In this document: piece by piece, positions 19,272 through 28,518 of the stretch
Layout: each line of letters opens with the position of its first letter
How positions within the stretch are numbered: the stretch's first letter is position 1
From: JAVJSD01 sp040219575
GTDB taxonomy: Bacteria; Planctomycetota; Planctomycetia; Pirellulales; Pirellulaceae
Reading direction: 5' to 3'
Length of the DNA stretch: 64,000 nt
Assembly: GCA_040219575.1 (NCBI GenBank)
Contig: JAVJSD010000050.1
Location: forward strand, 24,965-88,964
Notes under the pieces: generated by a model
The model's database searches: none
Seen by the model: the letters and a program-made list of their open reading frames with translations, nothing else
Told to the model about the DNA's origin: nothing
Translations under genes and position numbers: made by a program

Positions 19272-20642
19272 TCAGTTCCACCACCAGCTGGAGTCGGTCT
19301 TGGCGACCGCGTCCTGACGGACCTGGGCGGCTTGGGCGTCGACCTGCGTCTTTTCCAGGGCCGACCAGGAATCGATGTCCACGCCGCCCGAGGCGGTGAT
19401 GATCCACTCCTTGCCGGCGCGGACGAAACTGCACTGCGTGGCGATCGTCTTGGGGGCGTGCCACTTGGCGATGGCGACGCCGTCGGCGCCCATCAGCGAA
19501 GGCAGCGTCAGGCCGGCCTGCCCGAGCAGGTCTTCCTTCTGCATCAAGGCGGCGATCACGCACATGTCCATCAGGTTCCGCAGTTCGCCGAAGGTGGTCT
19601 CCTTGGACGACAGCGCTTCGTATTCTTCATTCATCGCGTCGGCCCAGCTTTGGGCGGCGTGGCTCGTGGCGCCGGTGCCCTTCACCTTGCCGTCGACCAC
19701 CAGTTCGTCTTCGGTCATGGCCTTGACGCCCGGTCCGCTCAGCCGCCACGACAAGCCGTCCTCGCTGCGTCCCAGCGGTGCGTAGTCGCAGGCCAGCCAC
19801 CATCGCGGCGTCATATTCTTCGACCGCGAACGTTGCGCTTGCAGCAGTTTCAGGTAGCTGGGAAGTCCTTCGACGGGCGAAGGATCGAGTTGCATGGCGA
19901 TCCGCTTCATGTGGTAGTCGGCGGCGACCATCACCCGCGCGAAATGGCTGTCGTGGGGAACGCCGGTGATCGTGACTTGTTGCGGTCCCAGCGCCTTCTC
20001 GATGCCGGCGACGACGGCCGGGCTGAAGTTTCGGGCGCGGCCGAGATACGCATCGAGGCTGCGGCGGCCTTCCTCGGTGGGATCGATCGAGACGGTGATG
20101 CCTTCTTCGCGGGCCGCCGTGACGCTGCGCAGCGCGACCACCAGGTCGTCGAGCTGCATGACGGGCCGTCCCGTCGTCACCCCCACCACGTCGCCGCGCT
20201 CGTTGATCGTCCAACCCTCGCCCGGTCCGGCGATGACGATGTCGTTCTCCTCGGGATAGACCAGCACATACTCGATGCGCTGCAATCCGGCGAGGAACAG
20301 CATCTCCTCGGGCAACATGCCGTGGCCTTCCTTCCGCGCCTTGGCGATGGCCTCGTCGAGCTTGCGGAGCGAGATCTTGCGGATGCCGACGGGCGCCGCC
20401 ATCGACGGCGGCGCTTTGGGATCGCGCTCGCGGATCTCCTTGCGCCAACCCGCGGCGTCCTCGACCGTGGTCGAGCTGACCACGCCATGGGCGTCGATCG
20501 AAACTCCGCCCACACTGCGGTTGCGGAACCCACCCCCGAAGCCGGCGTAGAGGGCGGTGGGAGACATCATTTGGAAACAAAGCAGGGCGACGACCAATCC
20601 CTTGGCCAGGCCGCGGCATCGCACGAGCGTGCAAATCGACAT
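19272..20642 (-). CDS. DUF1598 domain protein, exported
   Basis: The 456-residue product matches the planctomycete DUF1598 type: GVSIDAHGVV near the start, then RKISLRKLDEAIAKAR, LQRIEYVLVYPEENDIVIAGPGEGW, a long conserved MVAADYHMKRIAM and TPRWWLACDY, ending in DSSWWWN. A signal peptide (GLAKGLVVALLCFQMMSPTALYAG) precedes the body. The function is unknown and restricted, as far as I know, to this phylum. ATG 20642 has AGGAG about 8 nt upstream and fits the signal peptide better than the longer frame. It stands alone on the minus strand. Confidence 0.87.
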   Translation of the reverse strand: MSICTLVRCRGLAKGLVVALLCFQMMSPTALYAGFGGGFRNRSVGGVSIDAHGVVSSTTVEDAAGWRKEIRERDPKAPPSMAAPVGIRKISLRKLDEAIAKARKEGHGMLPEEMLFLAGLQRIEYVLVYPEENDIVIAGPGEGWTINERGDVVGVTTGRPVMQLDDLVVALRSVTAAREEGITVSIDPTEEGRRSLDAYLGRARNFSPAVVAGIEKALGPQQVTITGVPHDSHFARVMVAADYHMKRIAMQLDPSPVEGLPSYLKLLQAQRSRSKNMTPRWWLACDYAPLGRSEDGLSWRLSGPGVKAMTEDELVVDGKVKGTGATSHAAQSWADAMNEEYEALSSKETTFGELRNLMDMCVIAALMQKEDLLGQAGLTLPSLMGADGVAIAKWHAPKTIATQCSFVRAGKEWIITASGGVDIDSWSALEKTQVDAQAAQVRQDAVAKTDSSWWWN

Positions 20643-20931
20643 CAACAGTACTCCTGGGTAACGGGGCGACAGCGCCAGTCGCCGAACATGTGATTCGTGG
20701 CCATGGAAGTCGTGGAGAGCCGGCCCGACCGACCACGTCGATATGCGTCGAAACGCTATCTGAGAGCTAAACATAGAATAGCCGCGATCGCGCCCGCAAC
20801 GCAAGAATTCTGCGAATCTTGCGGCAACCCCGTCTAATGGGGGCGATTACGGGAGGCGGTTTCCCGTAGCATGGGCCCCTGTCGCGTGATTGGAGCGGGG
20901 ACCTCGTTGGGCGTATCGAGTGTCGGCGCGG

Positions 20932-20958
20932 ATTCACGGCCGAGGGCGGCCATGCTAC
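20932..20958 (-). repeat. Class C GTAG-headed hairpin repeat
   Basis: Read on the minus strand this is GTAGCATGGCCGCCCTCGGC followed by CGTGAAT, the same unit as at 699-725. A weaker + strand copy (GTAGCATGGGCCCC) starts near 20866, so the 371-bp gap between the DUF1598 and thyA genes again holds an inverted pair. No other element is visible in the gap. Confidence 0.7.
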
Positions 20959-21013
20959 TTGCCGGGTCATGGCCGTCCTTGCCGCGCGTTCGCCCAAGCG
21001 GTAAAAGACACCC

Positions 21014-21808
21014 ATGCGCCAGTACCTCGACTTGTTGCAGCGAATTCTTGACGGCGGCACCGCGAAATCCGACCGCACCGGCACCGGCACGCTCAGCATC
21101 TTCGGCCACCAGATGCGGTTCGACCTGGCGGCCGGCTTCCCGCTGCTGACGACCAAGAAGCTGCATTTGAAGTCGATCGTCTACGAACTCTTGTGGTTTC
21201 TGCGGGGCGACACGAACATCGCCTGGCTGAATCAGCACGGCGTGAAGATCTGGGACAAATGGGCCAACGCCGAAGGCGAATTGGGGCCGGTGTACGGCCA
21301 TCAGTGGCGGTCATGGCCGACCGGCGACGGCGAGACGATCGACCAGATCAGCCAGGTGGTGGAGATGATCCGCGCGACGCCCGACTCGCGGCGGTTGATC
21401 GTCAGCGCCTGGAACGTGGCCGACGTGCCGCGGATGAAGCTCCCCCCGTGCCACCTGCTGTTTCAGTTCTACGTGGCCCAGGGGCGGTTGTCGTGCCAGC
21501 TTTATCAGCGCAGCGCCGACGTGTTCCTGGGCGTGCCGTTCAACATCGCCTCGTACGCGCTGTTGACGATGATGATGGCGCAGGTGACGGGGCTCGCGCC
21601 CGGCGAGTTCGTGCATACCTTCGGCGACGCACACCTGTACCAGAACCATCTCGAACAAGCGCGGCTGCAACTGACGCGTGAGCCCCGCGCGCTGCCGCGG
21701 ATGGAGATCAACGGCGACGTCCGCTCGATCTTCGATTTCCAGTACGAAGACTTCGCCCTGCGCGACTACGATCCGCACCCGCACATCCCCGCACCCGTCG
21801 CGGTGTAG
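21014..21808 (+). CDS. thyA: Thymidylate synthase (folate-dependent)
   Basis: The enzyme converts dUMP to dTMP using methylenetetrahydrofolate. At 264 residues it has exactly the E. coli ThyA length. Key parts are intact: DRTGTGTLSIFGHQMRFDL (phosphate-binding Arg21), VYELLWFLRGDTN, GPVYGHQWRSW, the nucleophile Cys146 in LPPCHLLFQFYV, RSADVFLGVPFNIASYALL, and the C-terminal PVAV. It is cytoplasmic. No dihydrofolate reductase gene follows, unlike many ThyA loci. The stop is followed by a class B repeat pair that separates it from the convergent kinase-like gene. Confidence 0.97.
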   Translation: MRQYLDLLQRILDGGTAKSDRTGTGTLSIFGHQMRFDLAAGFPLLTTKKLHLKSIVYELLWFLRGDTNIAWLNQHGVKIWDKWANAEGELGPVYGHQWRSWPTGDGETIDQISQVVEMIRATPDSRRLIVSAWNVADVPRMKLPPCHLLFQFYVAQGRLSCQLYQRSADVFLGVPFNIASYALLTMMMAQVTGLAPGEFVHTFGDAHLYQNHLEQARLQLTREPRALPRMEINGDVRSIFDFQYEDFALRDYDPHPHIPAPVAV

Positions 21809-21816
21809 GTGTGGGT

Positions 21817-21960
21817 GTAGGCCGGAACGAGCCGTGCGCTGTTCCGGCATTGCCCAAGCGGCGCGCAAACGAAACCCACTCTCGCGCTCATCTACGCCAG
21901 CGGCGCCCTTGCCGGGACTGCGCAGAACTTGTTCCGGCTACTTGGCTTGTTACGGCCTAC
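21817..21960. repeat. Class B GTAG-headed repeat pair at a convergent gene junction
   Basis: At 21817-21848 on + is GTAG followed by the inverted repeat GCCGGAAC / GTTCCGGC. Facing it on -, near 21930-21960, are GTAGCCGGAAC and GTAGGCCGTAAC heads. The second minus-strand head contains the TAG stop codon of the kinase-like gene. The pair fills the whole gap between two convergent stops and may act as a bidirectional terminator. Confidence 0.75.
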
Positions 21961-24833
21961 TTGGCGGCCGGTTTGGCGGTTTTGGCGGGGGGCGGCTTGG
22001 GCAGGGAGTTGGAGCGGACCAGGTCGATCTGGTATTCGCCGGCGTTGATGTAAATGCGGAAGTGCACCTTGCCGACCGGCTGGAACGACTTCAGTTGCGT
22101 GTCGACCTGTTCCAACTGCTTGAGTTGTGCTTCACTCGCGGTGAGGACGTTTTGGGCCTCGAGAATCTTCTGGCTGATGAACTTCTTCTCCTCGCCCTTG
22201 GCCTTTTGCAGGCGTTTGGTTCCCTCGGTGACGGTGAATTGGGCTTGTTGGTAGTAGCGATTGACCTCGCCCTGTGCGACGCGGAAATCCTTTTCCGAAT
22301 ACTTCACGTCGAGCGGCATCCCTTCCAGCTTGAAGTGGGCGGTCGCCGTGGCCGTCACGGTCGACTTGATTCCCTTGCGGATCTTGGTGTCGATCTTCAA
22401 GGAAAGCACCTGCTGCGGCGGTTGGCCGAAGCGAACGAACGTCGTCTCGCCATCGGCGGGCACCGCCTGCTCCGGGTCGTAGACGTGTTCGGGGAATCCC
22501 TCCAGGGCCGCGATCTCGACCATCACCTTATCCGGCTCGGGGGCGGCGTCGATCTGGTAGTCGACTTTCGCCACCGTCTTCGTCAGTTCGAAGTCCATCG
22601 GCGGCAATTCCTGCGGCACACGCAACGACACCCAGTGATTGTGAATGCCCGTCCGCATGGCCAGCACGCAGTTGGCGAAGTTTCCGGAGGCGGAATCCTC
22701 CTTGGCCTCGGGCGTCCATTGGAACCGCAGCTTTTCGTCTTTCAGCGACAGGGCGCCCACCTTCAGATCGCCGGCGGCGCCGCGGCTGAGCACCACGTCC
22801 CAATCCCGTTCGGTCGAGAGATTGGGCACCAGGCCGAAGGTGCGGCTGCCGGAGAAGGCCGCCTCGCCGCCGTGCAAATCGACAAAGAACAACTCGCCCG
22901 GTTTGACAAACAGGTCGCCCAGCGGTTGCGGCTCGAACGCACCGGTGGCCGGCTCATCGCTGGTGTCGAGCACCGGCAGCGCGATGTGATGGGCCAGATT
23001 GCGGAACGGATTCTGGGGCGGCGCCGGCTTCGGCTGCTCTTTCTTGGGCGGCGTGGCCGGCTTCTTCGGATCGGGCGTCTTGGGCGGCTCGCTCTTGGGG
23101 GGCTTGTCGGGCTCGGGGGCGACCGGCATCGGTTGCTCGGGCGACGCGCCGCCGTCGGTCGACGCCACGGGCGTACCGCCGCCGTCGGGCGTGTCGTTTC
23201 CTCCGGCCCCGACGGCGGGGTCGTTGACGCTGGGGTCGTTGACGCTGGGGTCGTTGACCTTGGGATCCGCCGCCGCGGGATCCGTCACGTCCGTATTCCC
23301 GGCGTCGGTATCCCCGGCATCGGTATCCGTAGTGGGCGGCGACGCTTCGGGATCAACACCTTCGGCCTCGGGATCGACGATGTTGTCCTTCGGGGAAGCG
23401 GCTTCGGGATCGACATACTCCGGATCGCTGGGGTCGAGCCCACCGGCCGCCAGCGCCGCATCGGTGGAGTCGGCGGATGCGACTTCCTCGCCGCCCGTGG
23501 GGCCGAACAGCATGTACGCGCCGACTCCCAGTCCGACCAACAGCATCAGCGCCACGAGCGCCCCCGCGCCAGCCAAAAAGGCCCACGGGGGGAGACCGCC
23601 ACGCTTTGCGGCCAGCGGAGCACCGGCCGGTTTCTGTTGGGGCAGGGCCGGCTTCTCTTTGGCGGCCGCTGGGGGCGTGGCCGCCAGGTTCATCGCGCCG
23701 CCCAGGGGATCGCCCAGGGGATCACCACCGCGGGCTGGGAACGTGATGCGGGGATTCGTCGCCTTGATGGGCGGTTTGCGTTTCTCGCCGTTGGTTGCGA
23801 CGGCGCCATTCTTGCCGCCGCCGTTCTTTTTCTTGCTCGCGCCGTTCTTACCGCCTGATTTGCCGCCGCCGGAGGGGCCGCCCGTGGGAGCAGCGTCGCC
23901 TTGCTGTTTTTCCAGCCAAGCGGCAAGCGCTTCGGCGGCCTCCTGGGCCGACGCCATCCGCTCATCGGCGTCCTTGGCGATCATCTTCTGGCAGATCTTC
24001 AGCAGCCCCACGTCGGCCCCGGAATCCCGCGACAGCGAGACCTGACCGGTCAGCAGGTAATACAGCGTTCGGCCCAGCGAGTAAATATCGGCCCGCTGGT
24101 CGTAATCTTCGCCCGCCGCCTGCTCCGGAGCGCGGAACTTGGCCGAGGTCTCGTCTTCGACGAGCTTGCCGTTGGCTTGGGCGATGCGGGCCACGCCGAC
24201 GTCGAGCACGCGGACCGAGTCCTGCGAGTCGACGAGCAAATTCGATGGCTTCACGTCGCCGTGCAGAATGTTCTGTTCGTGGGCGTGGGCCAGGCCCAGC
24301 GCCGCCTGCCGGACATAGCGCGCCGCCTGTTCGGCGGAAAGCGGTCCCTGGCGGTCGATGCGCTTTTGCAGGTCTTCGCCCTCGACGTACTCGCTCACCA
24401 GGTAGTAACGCTCGCCCTCGCTATCGACGTCGTACACGTGAATCAGGTTGCGGTGGTCGAGCGCCGCGATCTGTCGGGCCTCGGCCAGAAACCGCTTGAT
24501 CGCCTGAGGATCCTTGGTTTGCAGCTTCGACAACACCCGCAGGGCGACGGGGCGCCCCATCTGGGAGTGCTCGGCGTGAAACACGTGCCCCATTTCACTC
24601 GAACTGAGTTGCTCCAACAGGCGGTACTTCCCCAAGTGCATGTTGCTCTTGCCGTTGACCAGCATCGAAGCCTGCCAACTGGTGAGCAAGCCCTGCTTGA
24701 TCAGCAGACGGGCGATGTCCTTGGGGCTCTCGCTGTCGGCGGCCAGCTCGCGGGCTTCGGCGAACTGCTCGTCGTTGAGCAACTCGCATTGCTTGAGGAG
24801 ATCGAAGAAACTGTTGGAAGTATTGACCGCCAT
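21957..24833 (-). CDS. Membrane-anchored protein kinase-like receptor, probable pseudokinase
   Basis: The 958-residue protein has an N-terminal helical region, a kinase-like domain (about 70-330), a long low-complexity stretch, one transmembrane helix (LPPWAFLAGAGALVALMLL..GVGAYMLF, near 450-480), an acidic Pro/Asp repeat region (NDPSVNDPSV, TDAGDTDAGNTD) and a C-terminal beta-rich domain ending in a coiled coil. In the kinase part the loop (HGDVKPSNLL) and metal Asp (LDVGVAR) are kept, but the G-loop is lost (LSSSEMGHVF) and the ATP lysine is Arg (PVALRVL). It may bind without strong catalysis. ATG 24833 is chosen over a start 18 codons upstream because GGTGAG precedes it and the family begins about here. 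Confidence 0.85.
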   Translation of the reverse strand: MAVNTSNSFFDLLKQCELLNDEQFAEARELAADSESPKDIARLLIKQGLLTSWQASMLVNGKSNMHLGKYRLLEQLSSSEMGHVFHAEHSQMGRPVALRVLSKLQTKDPQAIKRFLAEARQIAALDHRNLIHVYDVDSEGERYYLVSEYVEGEDLQKRIDRQGPLSAEQAARYVRQAALGLAHAHEQNILHGDVKPSNLLVDSQDSVRVLDVGVARIAQANGKLVEDETSAKFRAPEQAAGEDYDQRADIYSLGRTLYYLLTGQVSLSRDSGADVGLLKICQKMIAKDADERMASAQEAAEALAAWLEKQQGDAAPTGGPSGGGKSGGKNGASKKKNGGGKNGAVATNGEKRKPPIKATNPRITFPARGGDPLGDPLGGAMNLAATPPAAAKEKPALPQQKPAGAPLAAKRGGLPPWAFLAGAGALVALMLLVGLGVGAYMLFGPTGGEEVASADSTDAALAAGGLDPSDPEYVDPEAASPKDNIVDPEAEGVDPEASPPTTDTDAGDTDAGNTDVTDPAAADPKVNDPSVNDPSVNDPAVGAGGNDTPDGGGTPVASTDGGASPEQPMPVAPEPDKPPKSEPPKTPDPKKPATPPKKEQPKPAPPQNPFRNLAHHIALPVLDTSDEPATGAFEPQPLGDLFVKPGELFFVDLHGGEAAFSGSRTFGLVPNLSTERDWDVVLSRGAAGDLKVGALSLKDEKLRFQWTPEAKEDSASGNFANCVLAMRTGIHNHWVSLRVPQELPPMDFELTKTVAKVDYQIDAAPEPDKVMVEIAALEGFPEHVYDPEQAVPADGETTFVRFGQPPQQVLSLKIDTKIRKGIKSTVTATATAHFKLEGMPLDVKYSEKDFRVAQGEVNRYYQQAQFTVTEGTKRLQKAKGEEKKFISQKILEAQNVLTASEAQLKQLEQVDTQLKSFQPVGKVHFRIYINAGEYQIDLVRSNSLPKPPPAKTAKPAAK

Positions 24834-25196
24834 TGCCTCACCTGAAAGAGACGTTCCGGAATCGGCTGAAATCACCGATACGTACAATTCTCATCGCTTT
24901 TCGCCAAAAACGCAAGAATCGAGCCGTGGGGCGGCATTCCGAGCCGCCTGGCAGGCAGGATGCCCGCGCCACCGAATCCACAAGGCATCGCACGCTCAGC
25001 ATACCCGAGCCGTCGGAAGTTGACACCCAACAAAATGGCTGATTTTCCATGGATTCACCTGCGGCTGCGCACACTCGACAACAACCGCTCAGGGTGCTCA
25101 CACCCCGGCCCCAGCGGAAGTAGAATGGGAGCCCGCCGGCCGTCCTTGTCGTCCGGCTTTGCGCAATCAACATCCCTTCGCCCGCGAGGTAACACC

Positions 25197-25931
25197 ATGC
25201 AACGCCGTTTCCGCTCCTCTCGCCGCCTGATCGCCATGCTGCTTGTGTTCGGCCTGCCCGGATTCGCCCTGGCCGCCAAACCGTCTGACCAGGACGCCGG
25301 CGCCGACGGTTTCGTCAGCCTGTTCGACGGCAAGTCGCTCAAGGGCTGGGAGGGGAAAGAGGCCTTCTGGTCGGTCAAGGACGGCGCCATTACGGGCGAG
25401 ACCACCGAGGACAATCCCACCAAGGGGAACACGTTCCTCATCTGGCGCGACGGTGAAGTCGGCGACTTTGAACTGCGCTGCAAGTTCCGCATCCGCAATC
25501 ACAACTCGGGCATCCAGTACCGCAGCAAGGAGCTCGACGATTTCGTGGTCTCCGGCTACCAGGCCGATATCGACGGAACCGGCAAGTTCCTCGGCATCCT
25601 GTATGAAGAGAAGGGACGCGGCATTCTCGCGCAGCGGGGCACGAAGGTCGAGATCGGCGCCGACGGCGAGAAGAAAGTCGTCGGGAAGGCCGACGACGGC
25701 GAGGCGGTGCTCAAGTCGTTCCAGGACGCAAAGGACGGTTGGAACGAGTATGTGATCATCGCCAAGGGCAATCACCTGGTGCAAAAGATCAACGGCTTGA
25801 CCACGATCGAGATCACCGACCATCAGAGCGAAAAAGCCGCCAAGCGCGGCATCCTCGCCCTGCAACTGCACGCCGGCCCGCCGATGCAGGTGCAGTTCAA
25901 GGACATCCAATACAAGAAGCTCGAAAAGTAG
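25197..25931 (+). CDS. DUF1080 (3-keto-disaccharide hydrolase type) secreted protein
   Basis: The 244-residue product has a signal peptide (MLLVFGLPGFALAAK) and a full DUF1080 domain: FVSLFDGKSLKGWEGKE, WSVKDGAITGE, FELRCKFRIRNHNSGIQYRSKE, GYQADIDGTG, GWNEYVIIAKGNH, RGILALQLHAGPPMQVQFKDI. This concanavalin-like fold is very common in planctomycetes; some members hydrolyse 3-keto-glycosides, so a periplasmic carbohydrate role is likely. ATG 25197 with GAGGT upstream is chosen; the 79 residues before it are of random composition. It is divergent from the kinase-like gene, with about 360 bp of shared upstream region. Its stop TAG is the head of a repeat. Confidence 0.92.
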   Translation: MQRRFRSSRRLIAMLLVFGLPGFALAAKPSDQDAGADGFVSLFDGKSLKGWEGKEAFWSVKDGAITGETTEDNPTKGNTFLIWRDGEVGDFELRCKFRIRNHNSGIQYRSKELDDFVVSGYQADIDGTGKFLGILYEEKGRGILAQRGTKVEIGADGEKKVVGKADDGEAVLKSFQDAKDGWNEYVIIAKGNHLVQKINGLTTIEITDHQSEKAAKRGILALQLHAGPPMQVQFKDIQYKKLEK

Positions 25932-26070
25932 GCCGAAACAAGCCGTGCGCAATTCCGGCAGAAGCGCAAGCGTTGAGCGAACGCAGGCGGCCGTTTCCAT
26001 GCCAAGCGGCGCTCCTGCCGGATACCAAGCGGCGCTCCTGCCGGAACGCCCAGCAGTTGCTGCGGCCTAC
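25928..26070. repeat. Class B GTAG-headed repeat pair between convergent genes
   Basis: GTAGGCCGAAACAAGC at 25928 (+) faces GTAGGCCGCAGCAAC ending at 26070 (-). Both TAGs are stop codons: of the DUF1080 gene (25929-25931) and of the HD gene (26069-26067). Between them is a 23-bp tandem unit (CCAAGCGGCGCTCCTGCCGG) present twice near 26013-26058. Confidence 0.75.
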
Positions 26071-26636
26071 GACGGGCTCTCGGGCAGCAGGCCGAGTTGC
26101 TGCGCGTTTTCGGCCATGGCGTCGATGACGAACTGAATGTGCTCGTTCAACTCCACGCCGAAGTCTTCCGCGCCGCGTGTGATGTCGTCGCGGTTGACCG
26201 CGGCGGCGAAGCTCTTCTGCTTGAGCTTCTTGCGGACGCTCTTGGCCTGCATGCCGACTATCCCTTCGGGACGCACCTTCGCGCAGGCCGAGATGAAGCC
26301 GGCCAGTTCGTCGCAGGCGTAGAGGGCCTTGTCGAGCGGTGAAACGCGTGGGCAGTCGGGCAGGTAGTCGGCGTGCGACTTGATGGCGTAGATGATCTCG
26401 TCGGGCCAGCCACGCTCCGCCAGAATCGCCGCCCCTTTCAGCGGATGGTCGGGGGGATCGGGCCAACGCTCGTAGTCGAAATCATGCAGCAGCCCGACGA
26501 TACCCCATTTCTCTCGATCTTCGCCGAGCTTGTCGGCGTAGGCGCGCATGGCGGATTCGACGGCGAGCATGTGCCGGCGAAGACTTTCGCTGTTGGTGAA
26601 CTCGCAAACGAGGTCGTAGGCGGCCTGTCGATTCAT
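26067..26636 (-). CDS. HD-domain hydrolase
   Basis: The 189-residue cytoplasmic protein shows the HD metal-binding pattern: His in LRRHMLAVE, the HD pair in GLLHDFDYERWPDPPDHP, and DEL in ALYACDELAGFI. It resembles the short HDIG-type proteins that hydrolyse phosphate esters or nucleotides; the substrate is unknown. A Lys/Arg-rich segment (AKSVRKKLKQKSF) follows. It is divergent from nothing close: 85 bp upstream is the stop of the TPR gene on the same strand, so the two may be co-transcribed. Confidence 0.85.
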   Translation of the reverse strand: MNRQAAYDLVCEFTNSESLRRHMLAVESAMRAYADKLGEDREKWGIVGLLHDFDYERWPDPPDHPLKGAAILAERGWPDEIIYAIKSHADYLPDCPRVSPLDKALYACDELAGFISACAKVRPEGIVGMQAKSVRKKLKQKSFAAAVNRDDITRGAEDFGVELNEHIQFVIDAMAENAQQLGLLPESPS

Positions 26637-26721
26637 GCCGGAGGACGTCGAGGCGACGCCGCAGATCGAGGAGTCGGAGTTGTTTGTTCAACAGCGGCTG
26701 TCCGTGTCTTCGCGGCGCAGT

Positions 26722-28359
26722 TTACAGCTGCAGGCTGCCCCCGCTGGGCTCGGTGACGTCTGGCTTTTCCTCGGTTTCCTGGAGTTCGCGCCAGGGCTTG
26801 CCCTGCTTGTAGCTTTCCAGCTCCTTCTCGAGCTGTTCGCGGACGTCGGAGCCCTCGCCCAGTTCGACGGCCTTCTTAGACCACTTTTTGGCGTTTTCGA
26901 AGTCGCCCGTCTCGGCGTAGCCAGAGGCCAGCGTGCTGAGGATATGGGCCGCTTTGTACTCGGTAAGTTCGCAGGCTTTCTTGGCCAGTTCGATGGAGCG
27001 CTGGCCGTCGCGGAGTTTTTCGTCGGGCGAGGTGGCCAACACCCAGGCCAGGTTGTTGAGCGTGCCGCTGTTGTCCGGCTCGGCCTTGAGCACGCGTTCG
27101 AAGTCCTCGATCGCCTCGGCCTGCTTGCCCACCGCCAACAGGGCGTCGCCGCGGCCCCGCATGGCCATCCAGTTCTCCGGATCTTCGTCGATCATCTCGT
27201 TGTAGACGTCGATGGCGCGGCGCGGACGATCACTGGCCACATAGTAGGCGGCAAGCTGCAGACGCCAGCCGACGTTGTCGGGATCGAGCCGCAACAAGCC
27301 GCGAAGATCGGTGATGGCGTCGTCGTAGCGGTCCTCCTGGGCCGAGATGGCGCTCCGCAGCAGAATGCCCTGCACCAGGCCGGGCCGCACCGTGAGCAGT
27401 TGGTTGACATCGTCCTTGGCCTTGGCCATGTCGTCCTGCGTGAAGTGGTAGCGGGCCCGCATCAGCAGCGCCTGCATATCGCGCGGATCGATCTGGAGCG
27501 CCTTATCGAGGTCTTCCAGGGCCGCCTTGGCGTCTTCCTTCATCAGGTGGACGCGGGCGCGGAGTGTATAACCGAGGGGGTTCTTGGGATCCGCCTCGAT
27601 GCCCTTGTTGACGTGTTTGAGGGCCTCGTCGTACTTCTCGAGATTGGTCAGCGCTTCGGCCAGGGCGTGATGCGCGTTGACGTTCGAAGCGTCGGACTCC
27701 AGGAGTTTGGCGAAGTCGTCGGCCGCCTTGTCATAATCCTCCCGCACCAGGTGGAACGATCCGCGGATCCGCAGCGCCTCGGTGTTGGTGGGGTCGATCA
27801 GCACCGCCTGGTTGTAGTCGGCCAGTTGGCGGTCGGCGTCGTCGGTCAGATTGCCGCGCAGCACGAGCGACTTGGAGAGTTGCTCGTTGTCGTCGCCCGC
27901 CAGCCGAACCGCCTGGTTGGCCGCCTTCAGTCCCTTGTCGCGGTCGCCGCCGGGCAAGGCCTGCAATCGGGCGATCAGATAGTAGACGTTGCCCTGCTTC
28001 TCGTCGAACTTGAGCGACCGCTCGAGGCTTCGCAGGGCGTACTGGCGGATGGCGGGCCACTGCGGGCTGGGCGGCTCGCGATCGAAAATGGCCGACGACA
28101 GCCGGGTGGCGTGCTCGTACAGCGAGGCGGTGAGCAACTGCCGGGCGAAGGCGGCGTTCGCCTCGTCGAGCCCCTTCTTGAGGGCCGATTCGCAGAGCGT
28201 CGCCACCTCTTCCAGATCGGCGAGCGACTCGGCCGCGACTTTCTTATCGGTGGCCTTGTCGAGGTCGTCCTGTCCTTCGTTCTCGGCGCGAGACGGCGAC
28301 GCGAGCAGGAAAAGAGCGAAAACTGCCGCCAGAGGGACCGTCAACGTATAGCGCAACAT
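26722..28359 (-). CDS. Exported tetratricopeptide-repeat protein
   Basis: The 545-residue product begins with a signal peptide (VPLAAVFALFLLASPSRA). From about residue 60 to 520 it is a continuous row of TPR units (LADYNQAVLIDPTNTEALRIRGS, AHHALAEALTNLEKYDEALKHVNKGIEADPKNPLGYTLRARVHL, LNNLAWVLATSPDEKLRDG), so it is a binding scaffold, probably periplasmic. ATG 28359 with GGAG upstream is preferred over a longer frame. No enzyme motif is seen. It lies upstream of the HD-domain gene on the same strand. Confidence 0.85.
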   Translation of the reverse strand: MLRYTLTVPLAAVFALFLLASPSRAENEGQDDLDKATDKKVAAESLADLEEVATLCESALKKGLDEANAAFARQLLTASLYEHATRLSSAIFDREPPSPQWPAIRQYALRSLERSLKFDEKQGNVYYLIARLQALPGGDRDKGLKAANQAVRLAGDDNEQLSKSLVLRGNLTDDADRQLADYNQAVLIDPTNTEALRIRGSFHLVREDYDKAADDFAKLLESDASNVNAHHALAEALTNLEKYDEALKHVNKGIEADPKNPLGYTLRARVHLMKEDAKAALEDLDKALQIDPRDMQALLMRARYHFTQDDMAKAKDDVNQLLTVRPGLVQGILLRSAISAQEDRYDDAITDLRGLLRLDPDNVGWRLQLAAYYVASDRPRRAIDVYNEMIDEDPENWMAMRGRGDALLAVGKQAEAIEDFERVLKAEPDNSGTLNNLAWVLATSPDEKLRDGQRSIELAKKACELTEYKAAHILSTLASGYAETGDFENAKKWSKKAVELGEGSDVREQLEKELESYKQGKPWRELQETEEKPDVTEPSGGSLQL

Positions 28360-28518
28360 CGCACTGAACTCCGTGGTTGTGCCGATTCGATGTCCCGGCG
28401 CGGGAAACGACCTTCGTTCCTCCAGGCCGTGTTCGCGGCTCATGTTGCCCATTATGCCGAACCCGCAGGCTCAATACCACACGAGTCTTCCGCAGGCAGG
28501 TGATATGGGCGCCGAGAC

